Source: Prevotella pectinovora
GTDB lineage: Bacteria; Bacteroidota; Bacteroidia; Bacteroidales; Bacteroidaceae
Length of the DNA: 64,000 bases
Assembly (NCBI RefSeq): GCF_000834015.1
Contig: NZ_JXQI01000068.1
Location: 1 to 64,000 of the forward strand
Direction: 5' to 3'
Part shown: positions 33,370 through 44,100 of the stretch, in pieces
Layout: the number at the start of each line of letters is the position of its first letter
Position numbering within the stretch: position 1 is the stretch's first letter
Translations under genes and position numbers: made by a program
Notes under the pieces: model-generated
The model's input: only the letters and a program-made list of their open reading frames with translations
Told to the model about the DNA's origin: nothing
Databases searched by the model: none

Positions 33370-36129
33370 ATGACAATACATTTCAGCACACACTACGACG
33401 GAGAGATTTTCGTCAATAGCCATACGGATCTTATGGGTATAACCTATGTAGGTCCTACGGGACTGTTAAAGCAGTTGGAATTAAGAGCTGGCTTGCATAC
33501 AGAAGTCAAGTCTGACGTTGAGCGTGAAGCAGAATATCTTAACGCCATGACACCATGCATCAGCGGCACCATGTTTGAAAACGCTTTCAATGTTGATAAG
33601 ATTGGTGTCGCAGGCAAGCTACTTGGTTGGCGTGATAATCTGATAATGGCAGGTTGGGACGGCGCATGTGACGACCAGAAAGCAAAGAAGTTGACTATTT
33701 TGGCAACCATCGAGGAAAGCTTCCATTCAAGTGGCATAGCGGACGCTTGGGTAAAAGTTCGGGATGCTTACAAATCTGCAGATATGCTCAGCGACCGTGT
33801 GGATGAAATTGTGGTAGATTGCCCTTGGAGTGAGATACCATTCATTGTCCAAGACACACTTGACTCTATTAGTAAGAATGGAGTCAAGGTAACAAAGAAG
33901 GTTCTTGAAAACGAGGAACAAGCAAAACTCGACACTTCAAAGGTGAAGGTCGTGGATTTTCCGGACATCAACGATGCATACGAATGGTTCGCTCAGATAG
34001 AGTCTATGCCTGAGGATAGTGTGGTCATCAACCGCGACAATGTGCTCCTCAATCATATCCTCTACACATGGGACAAACCGCTTGTACACTCATCGCTCAC
34101 ACAGACGAATCCGCAGTTGCTGCAATTCTTCAAATTGGGGATGAGCATCTTCTCTCGTCCTCTGAACATACAGAACCTCATCTCCTATCTCCAGTTACCC
34201 ATGAGCCCTATACCTGGTGCTCTGAGATACAAGCTCTCAAAGATGCTCCTTCAGCATGGAGGCTTCGGTAATAAAACAAAGAGAGAGGATGGAGAAGTAC
34301 GTGATGAATGGGAGCAGACCATTCATGAGTTCGAATTTGTCAACAAGGAAGGAAAAGCCACTCCGCAAGCCAGAGCGAAAAAGATGGCATTCCTTTCCCC
34401 AATCCGTAATGACTATGCTGATGGCATCAGCAAGGATGAACTGATGGGCTATCTTGACTCTCTTAACAAGTGGGCAATCGGACATTATGCCGATGTTGAT
34501 CTTGCCGAGGAGAAAAAGGCACAGTTGCATGAATTGCAGACCTTCATTTCGTCCTTCAAGACTTCTTTGCAAAGTCTCTCTGGAGAAATAGTTCAGTATA
34601 GTGACATTGAGAAACTCGTACTTCAGATTTATCGACCTATGAACTACGCATTAAACCAGACAGAAAACGGAGCGTTTTGCGTAGTGAATGATATAAGACA
34701 GGTAGCTACACCTGCAAAGACAATCCTTTGGCTTGACTGTCAGGATGAAGATGGCGAGAATGACTCATACGATTTCCTGACAAAGTACGAGAAGGAGTAT
34801 CTCTGCGGTCATGGCGTCAAGTTGCCGGGTTTCGCCAATCATCTCTCAACCGCACGCAAGGAGCATCTCCGCATTCTCTCACAAGCAGATACTGTAATCC
34901 TTGTGCACTCTGCTTACAATGGAACTACACGACTCGGAGAACACAGCATGATTGCGGAAGTCCGCCATACAGCCGGAAAACTGCCGACTTGTGACAGGAA
35001 TTCTTTGTTCCCAATGGTAAAAACAACGGAAAAGACTGCAGATGTGGATAGGTTCGCACCGGTTGCAGCACTGGAGTTGGGTGCGATAGACTATAAAGGG
35101 CGAAAAGAAAGCAATTCCTCTCTTGATACCCTCATACAATTGCCGTTCAACTATGTTGTGCAGTACGTAGCAAAGCTCAATGAGCCAAATGAGGAACAGT
35201 TGAAAAACACTCACATCACGCTCGGTCTTGTCGCTCACAACTTCTTCGAACATATCATTGATGATGGTAAGTCTGACCTTCAGTTGATGCGCCAACTAAC
35301 TGAAGACGAGTTTGACCAGCGACTGGAGAACTCCATCGATGCTACAGGCCTCATCATGCGTCTGCTAGAGAATACATCTTCACTCGGTGAGTTCCGCATC
35401 CACCTCAAGGATAGCATGCTCAGTCTTATAGACATTATGGAGCACTTGAATCTTACCCCTGTAGGATGTGAGGTGTCTATACCAGACGAATACAGCCAGA
35501 AAAAACTGGAATTAAAAACCATCGGGGACTTCGGTGCACGTATTGACTTCCTCCTCAACGACGCTAGTGGTCGTTATGTAATCTTCGACTTCAAGTGGTC
35601 GTACAGCCAGTACTATGGCAAAAAACTTGAAGAGAATACCGCAATTCAGCTTGAACTGTATCGTGAAGCGGTAAAACAGATGTATACTGGTAAGGATGTT
35701 GCAGCTGTAGGTTACTACATGATGCCACGCAAGCAACTCATTACAAGCGATTATGATGAGATTAGTGGTAGCAAACTCATTAAGCATGTAGATCCTGCCA
35801 ATATAATAGTACCTCTTATCCAACAGATAAAAAACTCTTATGCATTCCGTATGGATGAGATACGACGTGGTCATATCGAAGAGGCTGAAACAGTGGACAT
35901 AAAGGACATTGACAATTGCTATCATGCAAAAGAGGAAGAACTGGGACTCTGCCCATTGTCTGTGACGGAGAAGACAACGGGGCGGGGAAAATCCAAACAG
36001 CTCATATCTGTTACTAAAGAATCTGAGCATGTATTCAACCCCTCTAAAAAGTTATCTTTCGAAGATGAGAAGAAAGAGCCATGCGAGATAGCAACTTCAC
36101 ACGCAATACTTAAAGGACGACTGAAATGA
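33370..36129 (+). CDS. AddB-like protein: inactive helicase with PD-(D/E)XK nuclease
   Basis: The ATG at 33370 is 13 bp after the NADAR stop. The 919-residue protein has a helicase-like but Walker-A-less N-terminal two thirds. A C-terminal PD-(D/E)XK nuclease shows GARIDFLLNDA and YVIFDFKWSYSQYYGK (~720-745), with QLELYREAVKQMY after it as in RecB-family nucleases. The C-terminus overlaps the AddA-like ATG by 4 bp. The pair resembles AddAB/RexAB or the Bacteroidetes AdnAB-like complexes that resect double-strand ends. Confidence 0.75.
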   Translation: MTIHFSTHYDGEIFVNSHTDLMGITYVGPTGLLKQLELRAGLHTEVKSDVEREAEYLNAMTPCISGTMFENAFNVDKIGVAGKLLGWRDNLIMAGWDGACDDQKAKKLTILATIEESFHSSGIADAWVKVRDAYKSADMLSDRVDEIVVDCPWSEIPFIVQDTLDSISKNGVKVTKKVLENEEQAKLDTSKVKVVDFPDINDAYEWFAQIESMPEDSVVINRDNVLLNHILYTWDKPLVHSSLTQTNPQLLQFFKLGMSIFSRPLNIQNLISYLQLPMSPIPGALRYKLSKMLLQHGGFGNKTKREDGEVRDEWEQTIHEFEFVNKEGKATPQARAKKMAFLSPIRNDYADGISKDELMGYLDSLNKWAIGHYADVDLAEEKKAQLHELQTFISSFKTSLQSLSGEIVQYSDIEKLVLQIYRPMNYALNQTENGAFCVVNDIRQVATPAKTILWLDCQDEDGENDSYDFLTKYEKEYLCGHGVKLPGFANHLSTARKEHLRILSQADTVILVHSAYNGTTRLGEHSMIAEVRHTAGKLPTCDRNSLFPMVKTTEKTADVDRFAPVAALELGAIDYKGRKESNSSLDTLIQLPFNYVVQYVAKLNEPNEEQLKNTHITLGLVAHNFFEHIIDDGKSDLQLMRQLTEDEFDQRLENSIDATGLIMRLLENTSSLGEFRIHLKDSMLSLIDIMEHLNLTPVGCEVSIPDEYSQKKLELKTIGDFGARIDFLLNDASGRYVIFDFKWSYSQYYGKKLEENTAIQLELYREAVKQMYTGKDVAAVGYYMMPRKQLITSDYDEISGSKLIKHVDPANIIVPLIQQIKNSYAFRMDEIRRGHIEEAETVDIKDIDNCYHAKEEELGLCPLSVTEKTTGRGKSKQLISVTKESEHVFNPSKKLSFEDEKKEPCEIATSHAILKGRLK

Positions 36130-39100
36130 GAAACGTAACATACATCAATGCTGGCGCAGGCTCCGGCAAGACATACACTCTGACAAAGATATTGGCAGAG
36201 AAACTTTCAAAAAAAGAGGTAAAGCCTTCAGAGGTTATTCTTACGACCTTTACGGAATTGGCAGCAGCAGAGTTCAAGGAGAAGGCACGTCAGCAGATTC
36301 TGTCTACTGACAATATGGAAGTTGCTTCACAGATGGACTGTGCTGCTATAGGGACAGTTCACTCTGTAGCTCTTGGATTCATCAAGAAGTTCTGGTTCTT
36401 ATTGGAATATGGTGCTGACATTCAAACAATTTCAGAGCGTGACGAGGATTTTTATATGAGCCAGTCACTAGCTCGTATTGCCAGTATGCCTGAACATAAG
36501 TCTGATTTGGACAACTTTCGCAAGTTCCGTGATTTCTTCGACATTCTTGACTCTTCCAATCATCCCGACCATCTCTTTTGGCAGCAGCATCTCAACTCCG
36601 TGGTTGAAAAGATGGAGTACTATGGTGTTGACGTTGTTGATATAAGTACACAGAAGAGTATTGAAACACTGAGAGCTGTTTATACGGGAACCCCTGTCGA
36701 CTATAATTTCATCGCTTCTGCCTTAAAAGAATATGGTAATTTCTGTGCGACAAAGTTTGATGACGGACGCTCAGGAACCAAAGCGCATGAACATTATGAC
36801 GCAGTTGCCAAACTTCTTCATGAAAAAAGAGACCAAGACTGGCTCACTCGTGTAAAAACATTGATGAAAACTCCTTGCTGCGAAAAAGCTGCAGAACAAG
36901 CTTGTACTAACTTTACAAATCTAAAAGACCAGCTATCCGTTGCCGATACATCTGTCGATGCACTCGCCATTCTCGAACCATTCGTAAAATCTGTGTTCCG
37001 TCTAGCTAAAGTTTGGCACGACGATTTCATAGCCTACAAACGAAATAACCATATCATTTCTTACAATGACATGGAGCAAATCTTCTTACGTCTCTTGACT
37101 GATTATGAAGAAGTACAGGACTATGTGCGTTCTCACTATCGTCTGGTAATGGTTGATGAGTTTCAGGATTCCAACCCAATTCAACTCAAGATTTTCAACA
37201 AACTGTCTGAGATTATTGCTGAGACCGACGGACATTCGTACTGGGTAGGCGACCCTAAGCAAGCAATCTATGGATTCCGTGGAGCCGATACCGACCTTGT
37301 AAATTCTGTAGCAGACCACTTCACATTCTATGATGATGCAGAAATCCATGAAGAGGAAGGTCCGCGCAATCTTGCAACAGGACGTCTTGTGGAGAGTTGG
37401 CGTTCTAGAAAGAGACTTGTCGACCTAGTAAATGCTGTATTCTATGAGCCTTTCAAGAATGATGGTATTAATAAACTGTGCATAAAGCTCGATGCCCACT
37501 TCAAGAAAGATGACCTCAGCTCCAATGCTATCGTTCATTGGGAATGTGGTGATAGCATCAAGAACCAGCAAGATGCGGCTGACGCACTAGCCTTCAAAGT
37601 AAAGGAATTACTTGATAGCAAAATGCAAGTTCACAGCGGAAAGCGTGACGAACCCGCAACAGCAATCTCACCGCATGACGTTGCCATATTGTGTCGTAAG
37701 AATTCAGCATGTAAGGAAGTGGTCAAGGCTCTCCGCAAATATGGCATTCCCGTCTCTGAAGCTGAGGATGCTATCATGCAACGCATTGAGGTTCAGCTTG
37801 TCGTTACCCTTCTTCAGTTTATGCAAGACCCGAAGAACAAACATGTCTTTGCAAATCTTATGCGTCTGCTATGGGGCAACACTACAGAAGAAATCCTTCG
37901 TAATCGTATAGATTATGTCTTGGAACATATTGATTCTGAAGGAGAATTCGATACTGCCAATGACAACTGGCAAGAGGACTTGGATTCCGTTAAGGACTTG
38001 CTAAAGCAAGGAGAGCGTATTCAGCATCTCTCCATACCTGAGATGGTAAAAGCCATAATCTATGAGAGTAACATTCCGTCTCTTACTGCACGATGGGGAG
38101 ACGAGCAGGTACGCCGTCAGAACCTCTCTACATTGCAACACCTTGCTGATGACTATGACGAGATGTGTCTTCAGATGGGACTAGGAACGTCCATCAGCGG
38201 CTTTATCTATTATCTTAACAGCATTGAGCCTGACAAAGAGAAAGACAACAAGTCAGACACCGTTAAGGTATTCACCTATCATGGTTCAAAGGGATTAGAG
38301 TGGCCGGTCGTTGTCATGCATGGTCTTGGCGAGAACGTTCTGACAGATGCAGACTTCACAAAGAAATCATTCATGAAAGTACGTGAGGTAGTTATGAATG
38401 ACAATGCAACAGAGGAAGACCCATTTGCCAAGGAGTATTATCTGCACTTTTTCCCCTTCACTCTTAGTTCATTCAATAATAATCCTACGGCAACCTTACA
38501 GGACAACATTAACGAGCTGGAATTCTACAAGAAACTCAAGGAACGAACTAAATCGGAAGAACGCCGACTGCTATATGTTGGAATGACGCGTGCCAAGGAT
38601 TACCTGTACACCTTCGGATACAAGGGAAATTTCGATTGGCTTACTAATGCCGGTGTCGAATCACCCTCTTCTGACAATGTTTGGGGAAATTCTGACTATG
38701 CAGTTACTCCGATAAGCATAAGCAAGCCAGAAGATTCTAAAGAAGATAGCATGGTGCAAACATACACTATCATCGAGAAACCTATTGCTCATAACGAAAG
38801 AGAAAGAAAATTCCTTTCTCCAAGCAAGATAAAGGAATTCAGCGGATATTTCAGTCACGAGTCATGGAAAGAAAAAGGTACCGTTATCGAAACAAAAGGC
38901 TGGAATAAGGACAACTACGCCACCATCGGAACGTGTATCCATGACATCTTTGCCATCTATCGACAAGGACATGACGAAGACAATCGTAAAAAAGCATTGA
39001 GCATCATCGGCGGTTATGGGCTGTCAGATATACTTGCTGGGCATGTGGATGCTATTCTTCGTTCTGCCTACTGGCTATACAACCAGTTGCAGCAGCACTT

Positions 39101-39395
39101 TCCTCAAACCGAGGGAGACAGTATCTGCAACGAATATCCGTTTGAGATGACTCTTCCTACTGGCCAGCATCTTCGGGGAGAAATGGACCTGCTGTGGTTC
39201 TATACAGACGATAAAGGCCATCATTGCGTTCTGATTGACTACAAGACTTTTGGCGGTGTAGCACTCAATGAGCACACGACTACTCATTATGCACAGTTAT
39301 CAGCATACGCAGAAGCATTACGTCATAAAGGCATTGATGTGGCTCATGCTCTTATATACTATCCTGTTTACAGTACGATACATGAATTGAAATAA
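36126..39395 (+). CDS. AddA-like UvrD/RecB helicase-nuclease
   Basis: A 1089-residue SF1 helicase: motif I NAGAGSGKTYTLT at the extreme N-terminus, motif II MVDEFQDSNPIQ (~345), motif III YWVGDPKQAIYGFRGAD, motif V VFTYHGSKGLEWPVVV and motif VI RRLLYVGMTRAKDYLY (~810). The C-terminus has a PD-(D/E)XK nuclease: GEMDLLWF and CVLIDYKTFGG (~1020-1045). With the upstream AddB-like protein both subunits carry nuclease domains, as in AddAB. Four-base overlap implies coupled translation. Confidence 0.85.
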   Translation: MRNVTYINAGAGSGKTYTLTKILAEKLSKKEVKPSEVILTTFTELAAAEFKEKARQQILSTDNMEVASQMDCAAIGTVHSVALGFIKKFWFLLEYGADIQTISERDEDFYMSQSLARIASMPEHKSDLDNFRKFRDFFDILDSSNHPDHLFWQQHLNSVVEKMEYYGVDVVDISTQKSIETLRAVYTGTPVDYNFIASALKEYGNFCATKFDDGRSGTKAHEHYDAVAKLLHEKRDQDWLTRVKTLMKTPCCEKAAEQACTNFTNLKDQLSVADTSVDALAILEPFVKSVFRLAKVWHDDFIAYKRNNHIISYNDMEQIFLRLLTDYEEVQDYVRSHYRLVMVDEFQDSNPIQLKIFNKLSEIIAETDGHSYWVGDPKQAIYGFRGADTDLVNSVADHFTFYDDAEIHEEEGPRNLATGRLVESWRSRKRLVDLVNAVFYEPFKNDGINKLCIKLDAHFKKDDLSSNAIVHWECGDSIKNQQDAADALAFKVKELLDSKMQVHSGKRDEPATAISPHDVAILCRKNSACKEVVKALRKYGIPVSEAEDAIMQRIEVQLVVTLLQFMQDPKNKHVFANLMRLLWGNTTEEILRNRIDYVLEHIDSEGEFDTANDNWQEDLDSVKDLLKQGERIQHLSIPEMVKAIIYESNIPSLTARWGDEQVRRQNLSTLQHLADDYDEMCLQMGLGTSISGFIYYLNSIEPDKEKDNKSDTVKVFTYHGSKGLEWPVVVMHGLGENVLTDADFTKKSFMKVREVVMNDNATEEDPFAKEYYLHFFPFTLSSFNNNPTATLQDNINELEFYKKLKERTKSEERRLLYVGMTRAKDYLYTFGYKGNFDWLTNAGVESPSSDNVWGNSDYAVTPISISKPEDSKEDSMVQTYTIIEKPIAHNERERKFLSPSKIKEFSGYFSHESWKEKGTVIETKGWNKDNYATIGTCIHDIFAIYRQGHDEDNRKKALSIIGGYGLSDILAGHVDAILRSAYWLYNQLQQHFPQTEGDSICNEYPFEMTLPTGQHLRGEMDLLWFYTDDKGHHCVLIDYKTFGGVALNEHTTTHYAQLSAYAEALRHKGIDVAHALIYYPVYSTIHELK

Positions 39396-39401
39396 CGTTC
39401 A

Positions 39402-39809
39402 ATGAAAAACTTAAAGTACATACTTTCACTCATATTGCTGACAATGTCCATTCATGGATATTGCCAGCAGATGTATGACCGCTCGGGCTCTCTCATAGGA
39501 CGCTACGATAGCGGTAAGATATATGACCGCTCTGGTTCCTATGAAGGCAAGGTCGATTCGGGGCGTTTTTATAATCGCTCTGGAAGCTATATCGGCTACG
39601 AACGTGACGGAAAGTTCTATGACCGATCGGGCTCTTACATCGGTTATACAAAGGATGAAAAGTTCTATGACCGATTGGGCAGTTACATTGGTTACATCAG
39701 TGGCAACAACGTCTATAACCGTTCCGGTTCACTGATAGGCAGAGTCAACAGAGTGCCAGACTTAATAGTTGCCCTCGTCTATTTTTATGGTTATTTTCCC
39801 CTACGTTGA
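39402..39809 (+). CDS. Exported repeat protein (beta-flower-like YDRSGSYIG repeats)
   Basis: A signal peptide (MKNLKYILSLILLTMSIHGYCQ) is followed by six ~17-residue repeats of the form YDRSGSxIGxxxDGKF (positions ~24-115), resembling the 4-fold beta-flower fold. It lies 6 bp after AddA and 19 bp before SbcD, which is odd for an exported protein within a DNA-repair operon. It may be periplasmic, or the island may have gathered it by chance. One repeat reads YDRLG in place of YDRSG. Confidence 0.65.
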   Translation: MKNLKYILSLILLTMSIHGYCQQMYDRSGSLIGRYDSGKIYDRSGSYEGKVDSGRFYNRSGSYIGYERDGKFYDRSGSYIGYTKDEKFYDRLGSYIGYISGNNVYNRSGSLIGRVNRVPDLIVALVYFYGYFPLR

Positions 39810-39828
39810 ATCCAAAATCCAATAAGAC

Positions 39829-41103
39829 ATGAAAATCATTTGCACCAGTGACTGGCACTTAGGAAACTTGTTTCATGGCAATGATCGCCTACCCGAGCAC
39901 AGGCATTTTCTGTCATGGCTTCTTGCAAGGATAAAAGAACAGCACCCAGATGCATTGCTTATAGCTGGCGACATCTTCGACAACGGCAACCCCTCGGCTG
40001 CTGCTCAGTCTGCATACTATGAGTTTCTCGCTGACGCGACAGAGACATGTCCCGACATGAATGTGGTTATCATAGCAGGTAATCACGACTCCGCCAGTCG
40101 TCTTGAGGCACCTCGTGCCCTGCTGACACGACACAAGGTTGAAATCCGTGGTAACATACATCGTTCGTGGGTCGCAAACGAAGATGGTGGAAACTGGGTG
40201 ATTAATTACGATGACCTCATGATTCCCATCAATGGTGGTGACGGCTCACAGGCAATAGTTCTCACTGTACCTTATCTTCGAAGTGATGTCGTGCAAAACG
40301 CCAACTATTCGGAAGGTGTTAATACTATACTTCGTGAACTGACTGCCAAGGCGAGGGAAAAGTATAGAGACTCACCTCTCATCATGATAGCTCACATGTA
40401 CGCAAAGGGTGCCGACATTGCCAAAAGTGATGCCAGCGAGAAGATTGTCATCGGAGGACAGGAGGAGGTGAACATGCAAGGATGGGACGAACATCCCGAC
40501 TATTTCGCTTGTGGACATATCCATAAGCGTCAGCACATCTGGAATACCGATTGGGCCCACTACTCGGGTAGCGTGCTCCCCATGTCATTTGCTGAAAAGG
40601 ATTACCATCATGGGGTGGACATGGTTACAATAGAGAACGGGACGAAACCGCAGATTGAGTTTCTGGAGTATGAGCCACAACATAAGCTCATGTTTCTACC
40701 AGAAGCCGAAGAGGAACTTACATCTAAGAAACTGGAGAAACGTATCAATGCAGAACTCCAGAACAAAACCGAAGACAAGTTGGATGACAACTTTGTCTAT
40801 CTGGTGTTAAAGGTGACACTCGAAAAGGTAAACAATGATGCAATCAAGGAGCTGGAGGCACTTATTGGCACAAAGAATGCCGTGCTTTGTAAGATACAGA
40901 AAATAACACCAGAATTAGACATAACCACTATTTCTGGTTCACAACACCTTCAAAGCATTGACGACATACTGAATCGCGACCCTCTCGACACTCTGAAAGA
41001 GACATTTGTCGTAAAAAATGGCAAGGAAATGACAGATCATCAAGAAAAGATGTTGACTGACCTACTGAATTCTTTAACCGCCGAAAACGACAACGCACAA
41101 TGA
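39829..41103 (+). CDS. sbcD: Nuclease SbcCD subunit D
   Basis: A 424-residue Mre11-type phosphoesterase: TSDWHLGN (~6), LLIAGDIFDNGNPS, VVIIAGNHDS, LIMIAHMYAKG and FACGHIHKRQ give the two-metal site. The capping domain follows. Together with SbcC it cuts hairpins and protein-blocked DNA ends in the cytoplasm. It overlaps the SbcC ATG by 4 bp. The gene is intact. Confidence 0.9.
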   Translation: MKIICTSDWHLGNLFHGNDRLPEHRHFLSWLLARIKEQHPDALLIAGDIFDNGNPSAAAQSAYYEFLADATETCPDMNVVIIAGNHDSASRLEAPRALLTRHKVEIRGNIHRSWVANEDGGNWVINYDDLMIPINGGDGSQAIVLTVPYLRSDVVQNANYSEGVNTILRELTAKAREKYRDSPLIMIAHMYAKGADIAKSDASEKIVIGGQEEVNMQGWDEHPDYFACGHIHKRQHIWNTDWAHYSGSVLPMSFAEKDYHHGVDMVTIENGTKPQIEFLEYEPQHKLMFLPEAEEELTSKKLEKRINAELQNKTEDKLDDNFVYLVLKVTLEKVNNDAIKELEALIGTKNAVLCKIQKITPELDITTISGSQHLQSIDDILNRDPLDTLKETFVVKNGKEMTDHQEKMLTDLLNSLTAENDNAQ

Positions 41104-44100
41104 AGTTCATAAAGCTTGAAATACTCAACCTCGCCTCTCTCGACCGTGCAGGAGGTGAAGTGATAAACTTTGAAGAAGGTGTACTGGGCGAAAGTACCAT
41201 CTTCAGCATCGTTGGTCCTACAGGTTCGGGCAAATCCACACTGCTGGACGCTATCTGTCTGGCTCTCTATAACAGAGCACCCCGATATCCTCGAAAGAAG
41301 AAAGACAAAGACAAGATGGAGATTCTTGGCACCCCAGATGAAGGCGAGAAGAACAGACTGTCTCCAAAAGATTGCCGCAATATCCTTACTCGGGGAAAGA
41401 AAGAAGGTTATAGCAAGTTGACATTTCTGGCAAACAACGGCAATGTATATAGAGCTGAATGGTATGTAAAGTTCAAAACAAAGAACTATGACGACGCCAT
41501 TCTTTCACTATACAAGCTAACCTCTAAAAAAGGACAAACCGTAGAAGAGGAAGCAGACTGGAACGAGCTTCCCACCATCATTGGTCTCGGCTACGACCAA
41601 TTCCTTCGCACCGTACTGATAGCTCAGGGCTCGTTTGCAAATTTCCTGACTGCTAGTGAGGATGACCGATATCAACTTCTTGAAAAACTTATTGGCAATG
41701 AAGAAATCTACACCAAAATAGCCACTCGTATCAGTAAGGAAAAAGATGAGGCTACACGTGCTTTTGATGAGATCAACGCAAACTTCGCTGCCGTTGATAA
41801 GGATATCATCAAGGATCAAAATGAACTTGATGCATTGACCACACGCATAGCCATACTTGACGAAGAGGACAGGAACGTGAAAACAGAACTTGGAAAAATT
41901 GCGGAGTCTTTGGGATGGTATGTCATAGAAAAGAACTTTGAAAAGAACATTCCTCTATATGAGGGGAAACTATCTGATGCACGCAACAAGCTCAATGAAA
42001 TAAAGGCGGATACCGAAAGACTTACTCTGCATGACTTAACCATCGAAGCTGTGAAACTGTACGATAACGCAGAGAAAAAACAGAAGGAGATTGAAGGTAA
42101 TGAGGCTGAGCTGGTATCTCTTAACAAGAAGGTTACACAGAAAAAAGAAGAGATAGAGAAGGAAAATAGCAACCTCGTAAAGCTCAAGGAGGAGGCCAAT
42201 AAGGCAAACCAGATTCTTGAACAGCAAAAACCTCACATCAACAAGGCTCGTACCATAAAGGGTGAGTTAGAATCTGCAAACAAGACCGTCGAAGAAAAAC
42301 AAACAGCCAAAATTAACGCCGAGGGTGCTTTCAGCAAAGCAAAACAAGCTGTTAATGATAATGCCACGGCCATTAGGAAAGGTGAAGCCATGCTGCAAGA
42401 CGCTAAAGGTGCTTTGGAGAAATTAAAGTTAGATTTACAGAAGAAGGCCGACGAACTCAACGAAGCGGCAGAGAAGTGGAAAAAAGCATTTGAAATCGAA
42501 CAAAAGAAGATTGAAGGGAAAGATTCCGACACTCTCCAGAAGGAAAAAGACGTTGCTGAGAAGAAGAAGACGGACCTGAACGAGGCAATTCGTATCCGTA
42601 AAGTAATTGAAACCGATACTGAGATCATCTGCAATCTTGAAAAGAAGAACAAAGAACTTGAAGAGCGCAATAAGGGAATCGAAGATGACCTTAAAAAGTT
42701 CAATACTGAGCCCTTGTCGAAAGAACTTGAAACTCTGCGGAATACATACACGTTGATGACCTGTGAGAACTGGCGTGAACATCGGGCTACTCTGCATGAT
42801 GGTGAAGCGTGTCCTCTATGCGGATCCAAACAGCATCCGTATGAGTCGGGCGAGGTATTTGAGCCTGTTGCTAATGAATTGAAAGAACTTATCTCATCGA
42901 AGGAAAATATACTAAAAAAGCAGAATGATGGGAAACTGTGTTTGTCGAACGAGAAAAGTCAGAACGCCGGCGTACTGAAGGCCAACAAGACGACTATTGC
43001 AAACACTAAGGAGGCACTACGCAATTTAGAAGATGAGTGGACAGCCATTTATGCTCAACATACGGATTGGCCGTTAGAGTCTGATAATCTCGAAAAACTG
43101 AAACCCTCTATAGAGCAGAACGCCACCAATGCTGGCAACGCCTTGAAGGAATACAATAAGGTTGACATGGAAGTGAACCGTCTGCGCAAAGAGAAAGAAA
43201 AGGCTGAAAATGATGTAAGAAAATTCAAGGCTGAAAGCGAGCAGCAGATTAAAGATGCAGAAAAGAAACAGACCAACTGCTCCACCGCTCTACACATAGA
43301 GAAGGGAAAGACTACGAACCTCAAGGAACAACAGTCTGAGAAAGAGAAGAATCTGTCAGATGCAACAAACGCGCTGAGCAAAGCTAACGTGGAACTTGAA
43401 GCCAAGAAACAAGCTATCAAGAAAGAGATTGGCGACAACGACCCTGATGCCCTTGAACAATCACTTACAACTGCAAAGAATAAAGCTGACCAAGTGGTTA
43501 CAGACAAGACAAAAGCCATTAGCAATATAAATGCCGATATGAAAGAACTCAACGGCAAGATTGAAAGCATAAACAATACAAAGGCTGATAACATAAGTAA
43601 ACGTGACACGTCTGTTAATGCACTAACTGAATGGCTGACATCTTACAATGCCGACGAAAGCCATCAGCAGAAACTTTCCGTTGAAGACATCGCTTTACTC
43701 GCCAAGGCCAAAGATAATTGGGAATACATTCGCACTTGTCAGAAGAAGTGGGCCGATGCACTGACCACAGCCGAAACAACGCTCCAAAATGAGAAGAAAG
43801 CTCACACCGATCATCAGCAGAATAAGCCATTATCAACAAAGGAAGAACTGGTTACTCGCAAGACGGAATTGGAGAGTCGCTCAAATACTGAACTTGTCGA
43901 GGCGAAAGCCTGTATGCAACGTCATGAAGAAGCTAAACAACAGATGGGCACCATGTTTGAGAAGAAGCAGGAAGTAGAAACGTTCATGAAAGAATGGAAA
44001 GAGATATCCGACTCGATTGGTTCCGATGGCAAGACTCTCCGTAAGGTTGCCCAGTGCTACACACTTCATTTCCTTATAGCTCATGCCAATGTGGAGATAC

